From positions 191,001 through 255,000 of the forward strand of contig JAPZTW010000004.1 of assembly GCA_027533105.1 (NCBI GenBank): 64,000 nucleotides of DNA. Reading direction: 5' to 3'. The translations under genes and the position numbers were made by a program. Positions 54,964 to 63,924 of the stretch are shown one piece after another; the stretch's first letter is position 1; each line of letters begins with the position of its first letter. The notes beneath the pieces were generated by a model. The model ran no database searches. It was not told where the DNA came from and worked only from the letters and a program-made list of their open reading frames with translations. Origin of the DNA: Sphingomonadaceae bacterium. Its GTDB lineage: Bacteria > Pseudomonadota > Alphaproteobacteria > Sphingomonadales > Sphingomonadaceae.

Positions 54964-56973
54964 TCAATCGGCCGGGTTATGCTTGGCCAGGAACGCCTCG
55001 ATCGCCGCGTACCAGCGTTCCTCGTTCTCGTCCTTGTCAAACCCGTGGCCCTCACCGGCAAAGACCATCGTCTCGATCGGCTTGCCGGCCTTGGCCGCGG
55101 CATCGCGCAGCAGGGTGAACTGCTTGAACGGCACGTTGGTGTCCTCGTCGCCATGCGAGAGCAGGACCGGCCGGGTCAGCCGCGCGATCTGCGGCACGGG
55201 TGAGACCAGGTCGAGGCTGAAGTTTGGATCCTCGCCCTGCACGCGGGCCATCCATTTCTTGGCCCCCTTGCGGGTGAAGAAGTTGGCATCGTACTTCAAC
55301 TGGCGTTTCCAGTCGGTCACCCCGGCAAAGCTGACCGCGCAGCGATAGCGTTCCGGGTTGCGGATCACCGCCCACAGCGCCGCATAGCCGCCATAGCTGG
55401 CGCCAGCCATGCAGACCCGCTTCGGATCGGCGATCCCCTGGGTCACGGCCCAGTCCATCGCATCGTCCAGATCGTCCTGCATGGCCCGGCCGATCTGCCC
55501 CGCGCCCAGTTCCGAGAAGGCTTTGCCATAGCCGCCCGAACCCCGGTAATTGGGCTGGAGCACGGCATAGCCGCGATTGGCCAGCAGCTGGACCAGGCTG
55601 TCGAATTCCAGCTTGTCGCGCACGCCATAGGGACCGCCGTGGGGCATGATGATCAGCGGCAGACCCTTGGGCTGGCGGCCGCGCGGCAGGGTCAGGTAGG
55701 CAAAGATCGTCTGCTTGTCGCGCGTGGTATAGCTGACCGGCTTTGAGGTGGCCGTCAGCGCCACATCGAGATCGGGCAGCGACGTGTCAAAGCCATCCAT
55801 CGTCCGCTTGGCGGCATCGTAAAGGAAGGTCTGGCCCGGATTGGCTTCGCTGCCGGCCCAGACCAGCATACGCGAATCGTCCTTGGCGCGCGAAGTCACC
55901 CAGACCTGCTGCCCGGCCAGTGCCTTGCCCAGCCGGGCGTAAAGCGCCTTCATCTTGGGATCGAACCAGGTCACCCGGTCCCGGTCGTCGGTGTGATAGG
56001 CCGCAATGAGTTGCCCCTTGTCGTCCACCGTGGCCTCGTCGATGTCCCAGCCGGGGACCGAGAACACCACTTCGCCCACTTCGCGGGTGGCATAGTTGAA
56101 CTTGCGCACCGCCATCCAGCCGTCCGGCCCCGGCTTCAGCACCAGCCCCTCGTCCGATCCCTGGGTTATGCGCAGTACGTCCCAGATCGTGTCGTCGAAA
56201 TTGTCCTCGGTGATCTTGGCAATCTCGCGCAGCGGATCGCCCGGCTTGCTGCGATAGAGCACCCGCACCTTGCCGCCCGACTGGAAGGCCATGCCCATCC
56301 GCACCGCACCGGCATCGTCGGCATACCATTCCCAGATCCCCTGGGTGGCGCGCTGCACTTCCGTCGCGCCGCGCTCAGGCTTTTCGGACAACTGGAACCG
56401 CCAGACCGACGGATAATCGTAGATCGTCCGCTGCATCGCCAGCAGCACGAATTCGCCCGCCGGGTCGACATAAAGCACGTCGTCCCCTTCCAGCCCCATC
56501 TCGGGCTTGCCGACGAAGGGCATGGCCCGCGTGGCGAGGTCATAGTGGAACAGGCGCGAAATGCGGGCATCCTCGCCAAAGAACACCGTCTCGGCCGAGA
56601 ACGAGATCAGCAGCTTGCCCGAACCGGCCCAGCGATACCATTCGAGCTCGCTTTTCCTGGGCAGGTTGACCTTGTGCGCCAGCTGGCGCGTATCGGCATC
56701 GAGCACGGCCAGGACCAGCCCGTCCTTTGAGGTCGAGCGGAAGGCGATCCACTTGCCATCCGGGGATAGCTTGAGATCGCTGATCCCGGTGGACCTGGTC
56801 AGCGCGGCAATGGGGATCGTTGCGGGGCGGGCTTCGGCCTCGGCAGGTGCCGGAACGACGGGCGCCGCCGCCGCCGGGGATTGGGCCAGCGCGGGCTGGA
56901 CCATGCCAGCTCCCGCCGCCGCCAGCGACAGCGCCACAATCCTTCCCAAGGCACCCGAGCACTTCATTGGCAT
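54964..56973 (-). CDS. S9 family prolyl-oligopeptidase-like peptidase, secreted
   Basis: The 669-aa enzyme has a signal peptide ending ALAQ (around 31), a beta-propeller region, and a C-terminal alpha/beta-hydrolase domain with nucleophile GASYGGYAAL, acidic LLSHGDEDTNVP and catalytic His GEGHGF. It probably cleaves peptides in the periplasm or culture. An in-frame ATG at 56967 (MKCSGALG) is an alternative start. Confidence 0.93.
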   Translation of the reverse strand: MPMKCSGALGRIVALSLAAAGAGMVQPALAQSPAAAAPVVPAPAEAEARPATIPIAALTRSTGISDLKLSPDGKWIAFRSTSKDGLVLAVLDADTRQLAHKVNLPRKSELEWYRWAGSGKLLISFSAETVFFGEDARISRLFHYDLATRAMPFVGKPEMGLEGDDVLYVDPAGEFVLLAMQRTIYDYPSVWRFQLSEKPERGATEVQRATQGIWEWYADDAGAVRMGMAFQSGGKVRVLYRSKPGDPLREIAKITEDNFDDTIWDVLRITQGSDEGLVLKPGPDGWMAVRKFNYATREVGEVVFSVPGWDIDEATVDDKGQLIAAYHTDDRDRVTWFDPKMKALYARLGKALAGQQVWVTSRAKDDSRMLVWAGSEANPGQTFLYDAAKRTMDGFDTSLPDLDVALTATSKPVSYTTRDKQTIFAYLTLPRGRQPKGLPLIIMPHGGPYGVRDKLEFDSLVQLLANRGYAVLQPNYRGSGGYGKAFSELGAGQIGRAMQDDLDDAMDWAVTQGIADPKRVCMAGASYGGYAALWAVIRNPERYRCAVSFAGVTDWKRQLKYDANFFTRKGAKKWMARVQGEDPNFSLDLVSPVPQIARLTRPVLLSHGDEDTNVPFKQFTLLRDAAAKAGKPIETMVFAGEGHGFDKDENEERWYAAIEAFLAKHNPAD

Positions 56974-57083
56974 ACCCCCGCCGAACGTTTATCGATCGCA
57001 GAGGCTATTGAAATCCAAGCCGTTTGCAAGGTTTCCGCAAGGTTCCGGTGGGAATTGCCGCTAAATGGCGGTTCGCCGCCCGC

Positions 57084-58397
57084 TTACTGCGGTGCCACCA
57101 CCACCTGGCCGCGCGCCATGACGAACTTCATCGCTTTCAGCACCTTCACGTCGGCCAGCGGATTCCCGCTCACCGCAACGATGTCGGCGGCCTTGCCCGG
57201 TTCGATCGTGCCGGTTTCCTTGTCGACGCCCAGCAGCGCTGCGGCATTGACCGTGGCGGCCTTGATCGCCTCGGCCGGGGGCATGCCGAACTTGACCAGC
57301 AGTTCGAACTCGTCGGCATTGCGGCCGTGCTTCGAAACCCCGGCGTCGGTGCCATAGGCAATCTTCACGCCCAGCGGATAGGCGATCTGCAGGCTCTTGC
57401 CGGTGATGCCGATGCGCCAGTCGATCTGCTTGCGCACGGCCGGGGAATAGGCATCGGGATTGGCGGCCAGCCGCTCGATGTACCCGTTCACGGTGCTGAG
57501 GGTCGGCACGTAGTAAGTCCCGGCCTTGGCCATCATCTTCGCGGTTTCCTCGTCGATGGTGGTGCCGTGTTCGATCGAATCCGCCCCGGCGCGGACCGCC
57601 AGCTTGATCCCTTCCAGCCCGTGGGCATGGACCGCCACCTTGCGGCCATAGGCATGGGCGGTTTCAACCAGGGCCCTGGCTTCCTCGTCGACCATGCGGG
57701 TGGCCAGGCCCGTGCCCGAATTGACCCCGCCGGTGGTGGCAAATTTGATCACATCGGCGCCGCGGCCGATCTGGCGGCGCACGGCGCGGCGGCAATCGTC
57801 GGGCCCGTCGCACAGGTTTTCGGTGTTGACCAGGCCGTGGACCTCGTCAGCCAGGCCAACGCGTTCGTCCATGTGGCCACCGGTGGTGGAAATCGATGCC
57901 CCGGCATCGATGATCCGCGGGCCCTGGACCCAGCCGCGCCTGATCGCTTCCTTCAGCGCCAGCACCTTGCCATCGCTATCGCCCAGGTTGCGTACCGTGG
58001 TGAAGCCGGCGCGCAGGGTCTTCATCCCGTTCCAATAGGTTTCAAGGGCGTGGAGCGAGGTGTTCTCGGTGAACTGGGAAAGCAGGCCTTCATTGCCGGC
58101 CCGGTCGCTGTCGAGGTGGGTGTGGCTGTCGATCAGGCCCGGCAGCACGGTCTTGTCCTTGAGGTCGATCGTCACGGCACCCGCGGGGGCGGCGACAAAG
58201 CCGTCCTGCACTGCCACGATCCGGCCATCGGCCACGACAATGGTCGACGGCCCGCGCGGAGCCTGGCCGGGCACCGCGATCACGGTCCCGGCGTGAATGA
58301 AGGTCTGGGCACTTTCGCCCGTCTGCGCCGCTGCGGGCAGGGCGACGAGGGCGGTGCCAGCCGCCAGTGCGGCCAGATAAAGGGTACGAACGGACAC
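57084..58397 (-). CDS. Amidohydrolase family metal-dependent hydrolase, secreted
   Basis: The 437-aa enzyme has a signal peptide ending AAAQ and an amidohydrolase barrel: HxH in DSHTHL, a metal-bridging Lys in VIKFATTGG, VHAHG, EHGT and the Asp in GTDAGVSKHG. The family includes Xaa-Pro dipeptidases and imidazolonepropionases. Start is GTG at 58397 with GGGGAGAG upstream. Its neighbours are the S9 peptidase and a divergent P450, so it may take part in peptide or small-molecule degradation. Confidence 0.9.
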   Translation of the reverse strand: MSVRTLYLAALAAGTALVALPAAAQTGESAQTFIHAGTVIAVPGQAPRGPSTIVVADGRIVAVQDGFVAAPAGAVTIDLKDKTVLPGLIDSHTHLDSDRAGNEGLLSQFTENTSLHALETYWNGMKTLRAGFTTVRNLGDSDGKVLALKEAIRRGWVQGPRIIDAGASISTTGGHMDERVGLADEVHGLVNTENLCDGPDDCRRAVRRQIGRGADVIKFATTGGVNSGTGLATRMVDEEARALVETAHAYGRKVAVHAHGLEGIKLAVRAGADSIEHGTTIDEETAKMMAKAGTYYVPTLSTVNGYIERLAANPDAYSPAVRKQIDWRIGITGKSLQIAYPLGVKIAYGTDAGVSKHGRNADEFELLVKFGMPPAEAIKAATVNAAALLGVDKETGTIEPGKAADIVAVSGNPLADVKVLKAMKFVMARGQVVVAPQ

Positions 58398-58567
58398 GAA
58401 TTGCTCTCCCCGAATGGCAAGTTGCCCGGGGCCTAGCCTTCGCTGCCGACCACTGCAATCGCCATGATCTAGCTGACATCGATGTAAGTATTTTGATCGA
58501 GGGCAAAGACTGTCCCGGCCGATCCTGCCAGTCAGCCTCGACTGCCGTGATAGAGGGGAGAGCCGCC

Positions 58568-59839
58568 TTGACCATCGCCGAAGACCTGGCCCGCACGATC
58601 ATCGATCCCAAGTCCTATGCCAAGCGCGAGCTGGCCGATGCCGCCTTTGCCCGGCTGCGGGCCGAAGCCCCGCTCGATCAGGCGGTGCTGGATGAGTTCG
58701 ATCCGTTCTGGGTGGTCACGCGCCATGCCGACATCAAGGAGATCGAGCGCCAGCCCAACATCTTTCACAACGGCGACAAGTCCACCTTCCTCTCTCCGCG
58801 CGACGGGGTAGAGCGGGTCAAGGCGCTGACCGGGGGCGAACCGAACCTGATCCGCAGCCTCGTCTCGGTCGACGGGGACGAGCACAAGGCGCTACGCGGC
58901 GTCGTCTTCCCGCACGTCACCCCGCGCGCGATCAAGCCGCTGGAGGACCAGATCCGCGCCATCGCCCGCGAATTCGTCGACCACATGCTCAGCTTTGACG
59001 GGCAATGCGATTTCGCCGCCGACGTGGCCTTCCTCTATCCGCTGCGGGTGATCATGACCGTGCTGGGCGTGCCGCAGGAGGACGAGCCCTTCATGCTCAA
59101 GCTGACCCAGGAACTGTTCAACAACGCCGACCCGGAACTCAACCGGCGGCGGGCCGAACTCTCCCCGGACGAGATGCTGAAGTCGCTCTGGGAAACGACC
59201 ATGGAGCTGGAAAACTACTTCGCCGAGGTGACCAAGACGTTCCGCGCCCAGCCGACCGGGGCGATCAACAGCCTGATCGCCAATGCCAGAATCGGGGACG
59301 ATTACCTCAACCACCGGCAGCTGATGGGCTATTACATCATCGCCGCCACGGCCGGGCACGATACCACCAGCAACACCACGGCAGGTGCGATGTGGGCGCT
59401 GGCCGAGCGGCCCGAGCTGCTGAAGGCGATGCAGGACAGCCCCGACCGGATCAATGCCTTCGTCGAGGAATCAATCCGCTGGGAAGTGCCGGTGAAGCAC
59501 TTCATGCGCAGCGCGGTGGAAGATTGCGAGATCGACGGGCGGCAGATCAGGGCCGGGGACTGGCTGATGCTGTCCTATCAATCCGCCAACCGCGACGAGA
59601 GCGTCTGGGCCGATCCCTTCGAATTCCGGATCGACCGCGAGCAGAACCCCCAGATCGCCTTTGGCTATGGCGTCCATGTCTGCCTGGGCCAGCACCTGGC
59701 GCGGATGGAAATGCGGATCCTGTGGGAGGAGCTGTTCAAGCGGCTCAAGACCGTCGAACTGGCCGGGCCGGGCGAGCGGACGATCTCGAACTTCGTTTGC
59801 GGCCCCAAGCACGTGCCGATCCGCTTCACGGTCAACTGA
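58568..59839 (+). CDS. Cytochrome P450
   Basis: The 423-aa P450 has the I-helix AGHDTTSN with the acid-alcohol pair, EESIRW (ExxR), and the heme-binding FGYGVHVCLGQHLARME with thiolate Cys372. The start is TTG at 58568, with GAGGGGAG upstream; no ATG suits. A rubredoxin gene follows after one base, an unusual redox partner for a P450. The substrate is unknown; terpene- or steroid-like bulky compounds are typical of bacterial P450s in this order. Confidence 0.94.
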   Translation: MTIAEDLARTIIDPKSYAKRELADAAFARLRAEAPLDQAVLDEFDPFWVVTRHADIKEIERQPNIFHNGDKSTFLSPRDGVERVKALTGGEPNLIRSLVSVDGDEHKALRGVVFPHVTPRAIKPLEDQIRAIAREFVDHMLSFDGQCDFAADVAFLYPLRVIMTVLGVPQEDEPFMLKLTQELFNNADPELNRRRAELSPDEMLKSLWETTMELENYFAEVTKTFRAQPTGAINSLIANARIGDDYLNHRQLMGYYIIAATAGHDTTSNTTAGAMWALAERPELLKAMQDSPDRINAFVEESIRWEVPVKHFMRSAVEDCEIDGRQIRAGDWLMLSYQSANRDESVWADPFEFRIDREQNPQIAFGYGVHVCLGQHLARMEMRILWEELFKRLKTVELAGPGERTISNFVCGPKHVPIRFTVN

Positions 59840-59840
59840 G

Positions 59841-60005
59841 ATGCGCAAGTGGCGCTGCCGCAACTGCGGGTTCATTTATGACGAGGCGCTGGGCCTGCCC
59901 GAGGAGGGTATCGCGCCGGGCACCCGGTTCGAGGATATCCCCGAAGACTGGTACTGCCCGGACTGCGGGACCGAGAAGCAGGACTTCGAACTGATGGATT
60001 ATTAA
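59841..60005 (+). CDS. Rubredoxin
   Basis: The 54-aa electron carrier has the iron-binding pairs Cys6-x2-Cys9 and Cys39-x2-Cys42 in RCRNCGFIYDEALG and DWYCPDCG. Length and composition match class I rubredoxins such as AlkG. It begins one base after the P450 stop, so the two are cotranscribed and probably act together, or the rubredoxin serves another oxygenase. No rubredoxin reductase is adjacent. Confidence 0.95.
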   Translation: MRKWRCRNCGFIYDEALGLPEEGIAPGTRFEDIPEDWYCPDCGTEKQDFELMDY

Positions 60006-60061
60006 TCGCTCGGTTAAATTGCTGATTGACCCGGTCGCGTGGCACGGGCATCCCCGTGGCC

Positions 60062-60907
60062 ATGACGGGGGAAACCATTCGCATTCCGATCGCCGGGGGC
60101 CTGACCCTCGCCGCCGATGTCGCCGGGCCACGCGGCGCGCCAACCGTGATCCTGGGCCATGGCGGCGGGCAGACCCGCCATTCGTGGGACAAGGCCGAAC
60201 AGCAGCTGGCCGCCGTCGGCTACTTCGCAATCAATTACGATCTGCGCGGCCATGGTGACAGCGACTGGTCGACCGATGGGGATTACAGCCTCGAAGCGCG
60301 GGCCGACGATCTGGCGGCGGTGGCGGCGCAGGGCAGCCGGCCCTTCGCATTGGTCGGGGCCTCGCTGGGCGGGATCACGGCGATGGTCGCGGCCTCGCGC
60401 GGGCTCGATCCGGCGGCCCTCGTGCTGGTCGATATCGTCCCCAAGATGAGCCAGAAGGGCGTGGAGCGGATCACCAGCTTCATGACCGCCAATCCCAACG
60501 GCTTTGCCAGCCTTGAGGAGGCCGCCGACGCGATCAGCGCCTATTACCCCGAACGCCCCCGGCCCAAGGACCTTTCGGGCCTCAAGAAGAACCTGCGGCA
60601 GGGCGATGACGGGCGCTGGCGCTGGCACTGGGACCCTAGCTGGATGCAATCGCCGCGCGGCGATCCGCGGTTCCTGCTCAAGATGATGGACGCGGCCGAC
60701 TGGACCGACCGGGTGCCGACCCTGCTGGTGCGCGGCATGAAGAGCGACATTGTCGATGACGATGGCGTCGACGACCTGCGCCGCCGCATCCCCGCGCTGG
60801 AGATTGCCGACATCCGCGGGGCCGGTCACATGGTGGCGGGGGACAAGAACGACGAGTTCAACGGCGCGGTGATCGAATTCCTCAGCCGGGTAATGCCCCC
60901 GGCCTAG
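60062..60907 (+). CDS. Alpha/beta hydrolase
   Basis: The 281-aa soluble hydrolase has GHGGGQTRHSW as oxyanion loop, nucleophile GASLGG, acid and catalytic His in GAGHMVAGDKNDEF. DLRGHGDSDW and the cap domain resemble haloperoxidase/epoxide-hydrolase-like enzymes. It is 56 bases downstream of the rubredoxin gene and may share its transcript, giving a P450-rubredoxin-hydrolase module. It converges on the TRIC gene by 4 bases. Confidence 0.88.
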   Translation: MTGETIRIPIAGGLTLAADVAGPRGAPTVILGHGGGQTRHSWDKAEQQLAAVGYFAINYDLRGHGDSDWSTDGDYSLEARADDLAAVAAQGSRPFALVGASLGGITAMVAASRGLDPAALVLVDIVPKMSQKGVERITSFMTANPNGFASLEEAADAISAYYPERPRPKDLSGLKKNLRQGDDGRWRWHWDPSWMQSPRGDPRFLLKMMDAADWTDRVPTLLVRGMKSDIVDDDGVDDLRRRIPALEIADIRGAGHMVAGDKNDEFNGAVIEFLSRVMPPA

Positions 60908-61530
60908 CCTTTGTCCCGGCCATAGGCGGGCAGGGCGAGGCCCGAGCGGATCGCCCAGCCGCGCAGGCCGAAGCCTGCCAGCGCCGCCACCGTCCAGGCC
61001 AGTTCGCGCGGCAGGGCCAGCATCTCGCCCAGTGCGCAGAGGCTGGCGGCGAGGGCCGAGGCGGTCACGTAGAGTTCTGGCCGCATCAGGATCGAGGGGC
61101 GACCGGCCAGCACGTCGCGGATGATCCCGCCGACGCAGCCGGTGATCACGCCCATCAGCACCGCCGGGACCGGCGGCAGGCCATAGGTCAGCGCCTTGCC
61201 GGTGCCGATCACGGCATAGACCGCCAGCCCCGCCGCGTCGGCCCATTCCAGCAATTGGCCCTCCCACCACCGGCGCGGGGTGAACCAGGCGAGGAGGGCA
61301 ATGCCGAGGCACACCGGGGCGACCCAGGGATCGCGTACCCAGAACACCGGCGCGCCGATCAGCAGATCGCGCACCGTCCCGCCGCCGACCCCGGTGACCA
61401 GCGCGAAAAAGGCGAGCGTGACGAAGGTCTGCCGCAGCCGTGCCGCGAGCAGCGCGCCGGACAGCGCGAAGACCGCGATGCCCAGCAGGTCGAGCAGGGG
61501 GGGCAGGGTAGGGATCGCCTCGCCCGGCAT
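60904..61530 (-). CDS. TRIC-family (YadS/UPF0126) cation channel
   Basis: The 208-aa inner-membrane protein has seven TM helices in two repeats with GGTVRDLLIG and GGIIRDVLAGR, the GGxxRD motifs of trimeric intracellular cation channels. These conduct potassium. It is cotranscribed with the small gene at 61538, 7 bases upstream, and ends overlapping the hydrolase gene. Confidence 0.9.
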   Translation of the reverse strand: MPGEAIPTLPPLLDLLGIAVFALSGALLAARLRQTFVTLAFFALVTGVGGGTVRDLLIGAPVFWVRDPWVAPVCLGIALLAWFTPRRWWEGQLLEWADAAGLAVYAVIGTGKALTYGLPPVPAVLMGVITGCVGGIIRDVLAGRPSILMRPELYVTASALAASLCALGEMLALPRELAWTVAALAGFGLRGWAIRSGLALPAYGRDKG

Positions 61531-61537
61531 GGCCCGG

Positions 61538-61741
61538 TCAGTCCTCGACCAGGTCCTGCAGGCGGGTCAGCAGCGCCTGGATGCGGGTGGCGGCTTCGGT
61601 GAACATCGCCACATCGTCGCGCTTGTTGTTGGCGCGGGCTTCCTTGGCGGCTTCGACATAGCCTTCCATGTCGGCTTCCAGCGCATCGACCAGCATTTCG
61701 ATTTCGTCACCGGTCAGCTTGACGGTGTGGGCCTTGGACAT
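61538..61741 (-). CDS. Small helical protein of unknown function
   Basis: The 67-aa protein is Ala/Glu-rich and helical, with KLTGDEIEMLVDALEADMEG and ARANNKRDDVAMFTEAATRI. No family is recognised and no TM segment is present. A GGAGG site lies just before the ATG at 61741. The gene sits between the PepSY protein and the TRIC channel and is probably cotranscribed with the latter. Confidence 0.65.
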   Translation of the reverse strand: MSKAHTVKLTGDEIEMLVDALEADMEGYVEAAKEARANNKRDDVAMFTEAATRIQALLTRLQDLVED

Positions 61742-61771
61742 GGGAGGTTCCTTGTAGCGGGAGGGAGGATT

Positions 61772-62464
61772 CTAGCGGGAAATCGGCCGACGTCGACGGC
61801 GGAACAGCAGCACCGTGCCAAGCAGGCAGCCGATCAGGGCCAGCGCGGCAAAGCCGATCAGCAGCGGATGATGGGTATCCTCGCGGGTTTCGAGGTCCAT
61901 GATGTGGAGGCCCCACATGAAATCGAAGGTCCGCCACCATCTGGTCCGAACGGCCTCGATCGCGCCGCTGTCCTGCCCGACATAGACATGGGTGCCATCG
62001 GCCAGCACCACCTGCCAGGCGGCGATGGGCCGGCGGAAATCGAGCGGCGGCTGGTCGGCCGGGAACAGCCGGGCCGAGACGACCTGCTTCCCGCCGACAA
62101 TTTCGGCGGCAACGGCGGCGCGGGCCTCGGCCTCGCTTACGGGGGGCAGGGGGCCGGCGGCGGGCCTGGCCAGGTCATAGCGGGCTGTCCGGCCATCGGG
62201 CAGGGTGGCGAGCAGGATCGCCCGCCCGCGCTGCTGGACGATATGCCCTTCGCGCAGCTTGATCGCCGCGCCATCGCCGCCGAAATCGACCGACATCGCC
62301 CCGGCTGGCGGTTCGATCCGCAGGTGCTTGCCGCGCACTTCCTCGATCGGGCGGGCGACCATGACCAGGCCCGAGAGCGTCCACAGCAGCAGCGGCACGC
62401 CGACCAGCCAGCCGAGCCAGATGTGCCAGCGGGCAAGTTTCTGCATGGGAGTGCGGCGGGCCAT
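61772..62464 (-). CDS. PepSY-associated membrane protein
   Basis: The 230-aa protein has an N-terminal TM (WHIWLGWLVGVPLLLWTLSG), a periplasmic domain with two PepSY-like units, and a C-terminal TM (LLIGFAALALIGCLLGTVLLF) followed by Arg-rich end. MxWGLHIMDLETREDTHHP is typical of the PepSY_TM family often linked to iron or redox metabolism. Function here unknown; no siderophore genes lie near. Confidence 0.85.
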   Translation of the reverse strand: MARRTPMQKLARWHIWLGWLVGVPLLLWTLSGLVMVARPIEEVRGKHLRIEPPAGAMSVDFGGDGAAIKLREGHIVQQRGRAILLATLPDGRTARYDLARPAAGPLPPVSEAEARAAVAAEIVGGKQVVSARLFPADQPPLDFRRPIAAWQVVLADGTHVYVGQDSGAIEAVRTRWWRTFDFMWGLHIMDLETREDTHHPLLIGFAALALIGCLLGTVLLFRRRRRPISR

Positions 62465-62513
62465 GGTCAGCCTATGGCCCGCCGTGCCGGTCTATCGCAA
62501 GCCGGAATGGCGA

Positions 62514-63914
62514 TCAGATGTGGATCGGCTTGCCGGTCACCGCCATCGCCGCTTCCTTCACCGCTTCGCTGTGGGTCGGGTGAGCGTGGCAGGTATAGGC
62601 GATGTCCTCGCTGGTCGCGCCGAATTCCATTGCCAGCGCGGCCTCGGCGATCATCGTGCCGGCGACCGTGGCGATCGCCCAAACGCCCAGCACCTTGTCG
62701 GTCTTGGCGTCCGCGATCACCTTCACGAAGCCATCGGGCTCGTGATTGGTCTTGGCGCGGCTGTTGGCCATCATCGGGAACTTGCCGACCTTGATCTCGC
62801 CCTTTTCGCGGGCCTGCTCTTCGGTGAGGCCGACGCCGGCGAATTCGGGCAGGGTATAGACCACGCCGGGGATCACATCGTGGTTCACGATGCCGGTGCC
62901 GGTGGCGATATATTCGGCCACGGCGATGCCTTCGTCCTCGGCCTTGTGGGCCAGCATCGGACCCGGAATCACGTCGCCGATCGCGCGGACGCCGTCCACC
63001 TTGGTGCGGAAGTCATGGCCGGTTTCGATCTGCCCGCGCGCGTTCAGTTCCAGCCCGATGTTCTCAAGGCCAAGGCCCGCCACATTCGGACGGCGGCCGA
63101 TCGCCACCAGCACGCAGTCGGCCTCCAGCGTCTCCGCCGCGCCGCCCTTTGCGGGCTCCAGCGTCAGCGTGGCCTTCTTGCCCTTGACGCTCGCGCCGGT
63201 CACCTTGGTGCCGAGCTTGAGGTCCATGCCCTGCTTCTTGAAGATCTTCGCGGCTTCCTTGCGGATGTCGCCATCCATGCCGGGCAGCAGCTGGTCAAGG
63301 AACTCGACCACGGTGACCTTCGCGCCCAGCCGCCGCCAGACCGAACCCATTTCGAGGCCAATCACGCCGCCGCCGATCACCACCAGGTGATCCGGCACCT
63401 TGCTCAGCGCCAGCGCGCCGGTCGAATCGACGATCACGCCCTTGTCGTTATCGACTTCGACGCCGGGCAGCGGGGTGACGCTGGAACCGGTGGCGATCAC
63501 CACTTCCTTCGCGGTGTAGTCCTTACCCGCGACAGTGATGGTGTGGGCGTCCTTGAAGGTGCCGTGGCCCTTCAGCCAATCGACCTTGTTCTTCTTGAAC
63601 AGGAATTCGATGCCGCCGGTCAGGCCCTTCACGGCATCGGCCTTGTCGGCCTGCAGCGCGGCGAGGTCGAGCTCGACCTTGCCCAGCTTCACGCCATAGC
63701 GTGCAAGCGTGCCATTGGCGGCTTCGGCAAACTTTTCCGAGCCGTGCAGCAGCGCCTTCGACGGGATACAGCCGACGTTGAGGCAGGTTCCGCCCAGCGT
63801 CTCGCGGCTTTCCACACAGGCCGTCTTCAGCCCCAGCTGCGCCGCGCGGATCGCGCCGACATAGCCGCCGGGGCCTGCGCCGATGAAGATCACGTCGTAA
63901 TCGTATTCAGCCAT
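62514..63914 (-). CDS. lpdA: Dihydrolipoyl dehydrogenase
   Basis: The 466-aa flavoprotein reoxidises dihydrolipoamide in pyruvate or 2-oxoglutarate dehydrogenase. It has the N-terminal dinucleotide motif IFIGAGPGGYVGAIRA, redox-active GGTCLNVGCIPSKALLH, NAD motif VVIGGGVIGLEMGS and catalytic His-Glu in HAHPTHSEAVKEA. The ATG at 63914 (MAEYDYDV) follows GGAGAA; an in-frame ATG at 63929 overlaps the adjoining repeat. Confidence 0.96.
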   Translation of the reverse strand: MAEYDYDVIFIGAGPGGYVGAIRAAQLGLKTACVESRETLGGTCLNVGCIPSKALLHGSEKFAEAANGTLARYGVKLGKVELDLAALQADKADAVKGLTGGIEFLFKKNKVDWLKGHGTFKDAHTITVAGKDYTAKEVVIATGSSVTPLPGVEVDNDKGVIVDSTGALALSKVPDHLVVIGGGVIGLEMGSVWRRLGAKVTVVEFLDQLLPGMDGDIRKEAAKIFKKQGMDLKLGTKVTGASVKGKKATLTLEPAKGGAAETLEADCVLVAIGRRPNVAGLGLENIGLELNARGQIETGHDFRTKVDGVRAIGDVIPGPMLAHKAEDEGIAVAEYIATGTGIVNHDVIPGVVYTLPEFAGVGLTEEQAREKGEIKVGKFPMMANSRAKTNHEPDGFVKVIADAKTDKVLGVWAIATVAGTMIAEAALAMEFGATSEDIAYTCHAHPTHSEAVKEAAMAVTGKPIHI

Positions 63915-63924
63915 CTTCTTCTCC

